Shown here piece after piece: positions 6,538 through 6,617 of a stretch of 6,617 nucleotides of DNA. Position numbers and translations under genes: made by a program. The first letter of the stretch is position 1; each line of letters begins with the position of its first letter. The notes under the pieces are model-generated. The model was given only the letters and a program-made list of their open reading frames with translations, ran no database searches and had not been told where the DNA came from. The DNA lies in NCBI GenBank assembly GCA_013140465.1, contig JABFST010000307.1, positions 1-6,617 on the forward strand, written 5' to 3'. This DNA comes from Methylococcaceae bacterium (GTDB taxonomy: Bacteria > Pseudomonadota > Gammaproteobacteria > Methylococcales > Methylomonadaceae).

Positions 6538-6563
6538 ATTATGGCATGGTTAAAATGGCATAA
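6538..6563. repeat. Short direct and imperfect inverted repeats upstream of the transporter
   Basis: ATGGCAT occurs twice, at 6541-6547 and 6555-6561, exactly 14 bases apart. The same region reads as an imperfect inverted repeat, TTATGGCA / TGGCATAA, with one mismatch in eight and a 9-base spacer. It lies about 35 to 60 bases upstream of the transporter ATG, where an operator could be. It also overlaps the first codons of the possible plus-strand gene, so it may be coincidental. Confidence 0.25.
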
Positions 6564-6617
6564 GCCAATGGTCTTAGCCGCGTTAATTTATGCAGGCTGG
6601 GCGCATATCCGTATAGA
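6541..6617 (+). CDS. Possible divergent membrane-protein gene, 5' end only
   Basis: From an ATG at 6541 the plus-strand frame is open for 25 codons to the window edge. It reads MAWLKWHKPMVL followed by AALIYAGWAHIRI, a basic-aromatic start and then a hydrophobic stretch like a first membrane anchor. A GTG at 6526 in the same frame is an alternative start; the frame closes upstream at TAG 6511-6513. A weak AGTGGA lies about 10 bases before the ATG. Only 35 bases separate it from the transporter's start, tight for two divergent promoters. No family is recognisable. The frame is short enough to be chance. Confidence 0.35.
   Translation, partial: MAWLKWHKPMVLAALIYAGWAHIRI

Noticed and set aside
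1..6617. CRISPR array, tRNA, rRNA, insertion sequence or phage attachment site
   Set aside because: I saw no regularly spaced repeats, cloverleaf-like sequence, transposase motifs or long terminal repeats on either strand.

Overview
The window looks like chromosomal DNA of a gammaproteobacterium. The SufB, the Xanthomonas-type Rrf2/SufR regulator, the DUF4124 protein and the SDR + CPXCG zinc-ribbon pair are all gene types common there. A methanotroph (Methylococcales) or a relative is a reasonable guess, but nothing in the window proves it. Every complete gene lies on the minus strand, so transcription runs from high to low coordinates. There is no RNA gene, CRISPR array, insertion sequence or origin, and no gene-free stretch over 300 bases; the largest gaps are about 80 to 110 bases.

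In transcription order (right to left): a possible divergent plus-strand gene just enters at the right edge (from 6541). A POT-family proton-coupled peptide transporter (6505-5177) follows. After an 87-base gap comes a tight three-gene cluster: an exported DUF4124 protein (5089-4484), a short-chain dehydrogenase (4479-3646) and a 63-residue CPXCG zinc-ribbon protein (3643-3452), separated by only 4 and 2 bases.

A 109-base intergenic region then carries a good sigma-70 promoter whose -10 box sits inside a perfect 7-bp inverted repeat matching the core of the IscR/Rrf2 type-1 operator. It drives an Rrf2-family SUF regulator (3342-2878) and sufB (2867-1419). This is a textbook autoregulated start of a suf operon (iron-sulfur cluster assembly), but sufC, sufD and sufS do not follow sufB.

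Instead, after 82 AT-rich bases, there is an AAA/ABC-type ATPase of the AbiL/COG1106 kind (1336-53). Its stop codon overlaps by one base the ATG of a further gene that leaves the window (53-1), by position probably the RloB-like partner. This pair resembles known phage-defence modules and is visibly AT-richer than the suf genes, which suggests a horizontally acquired defence module placed directly behind sufB. The individual families are known; the most noteworthy points are the suf/defence junction and the clean regulator-operator arrangement.
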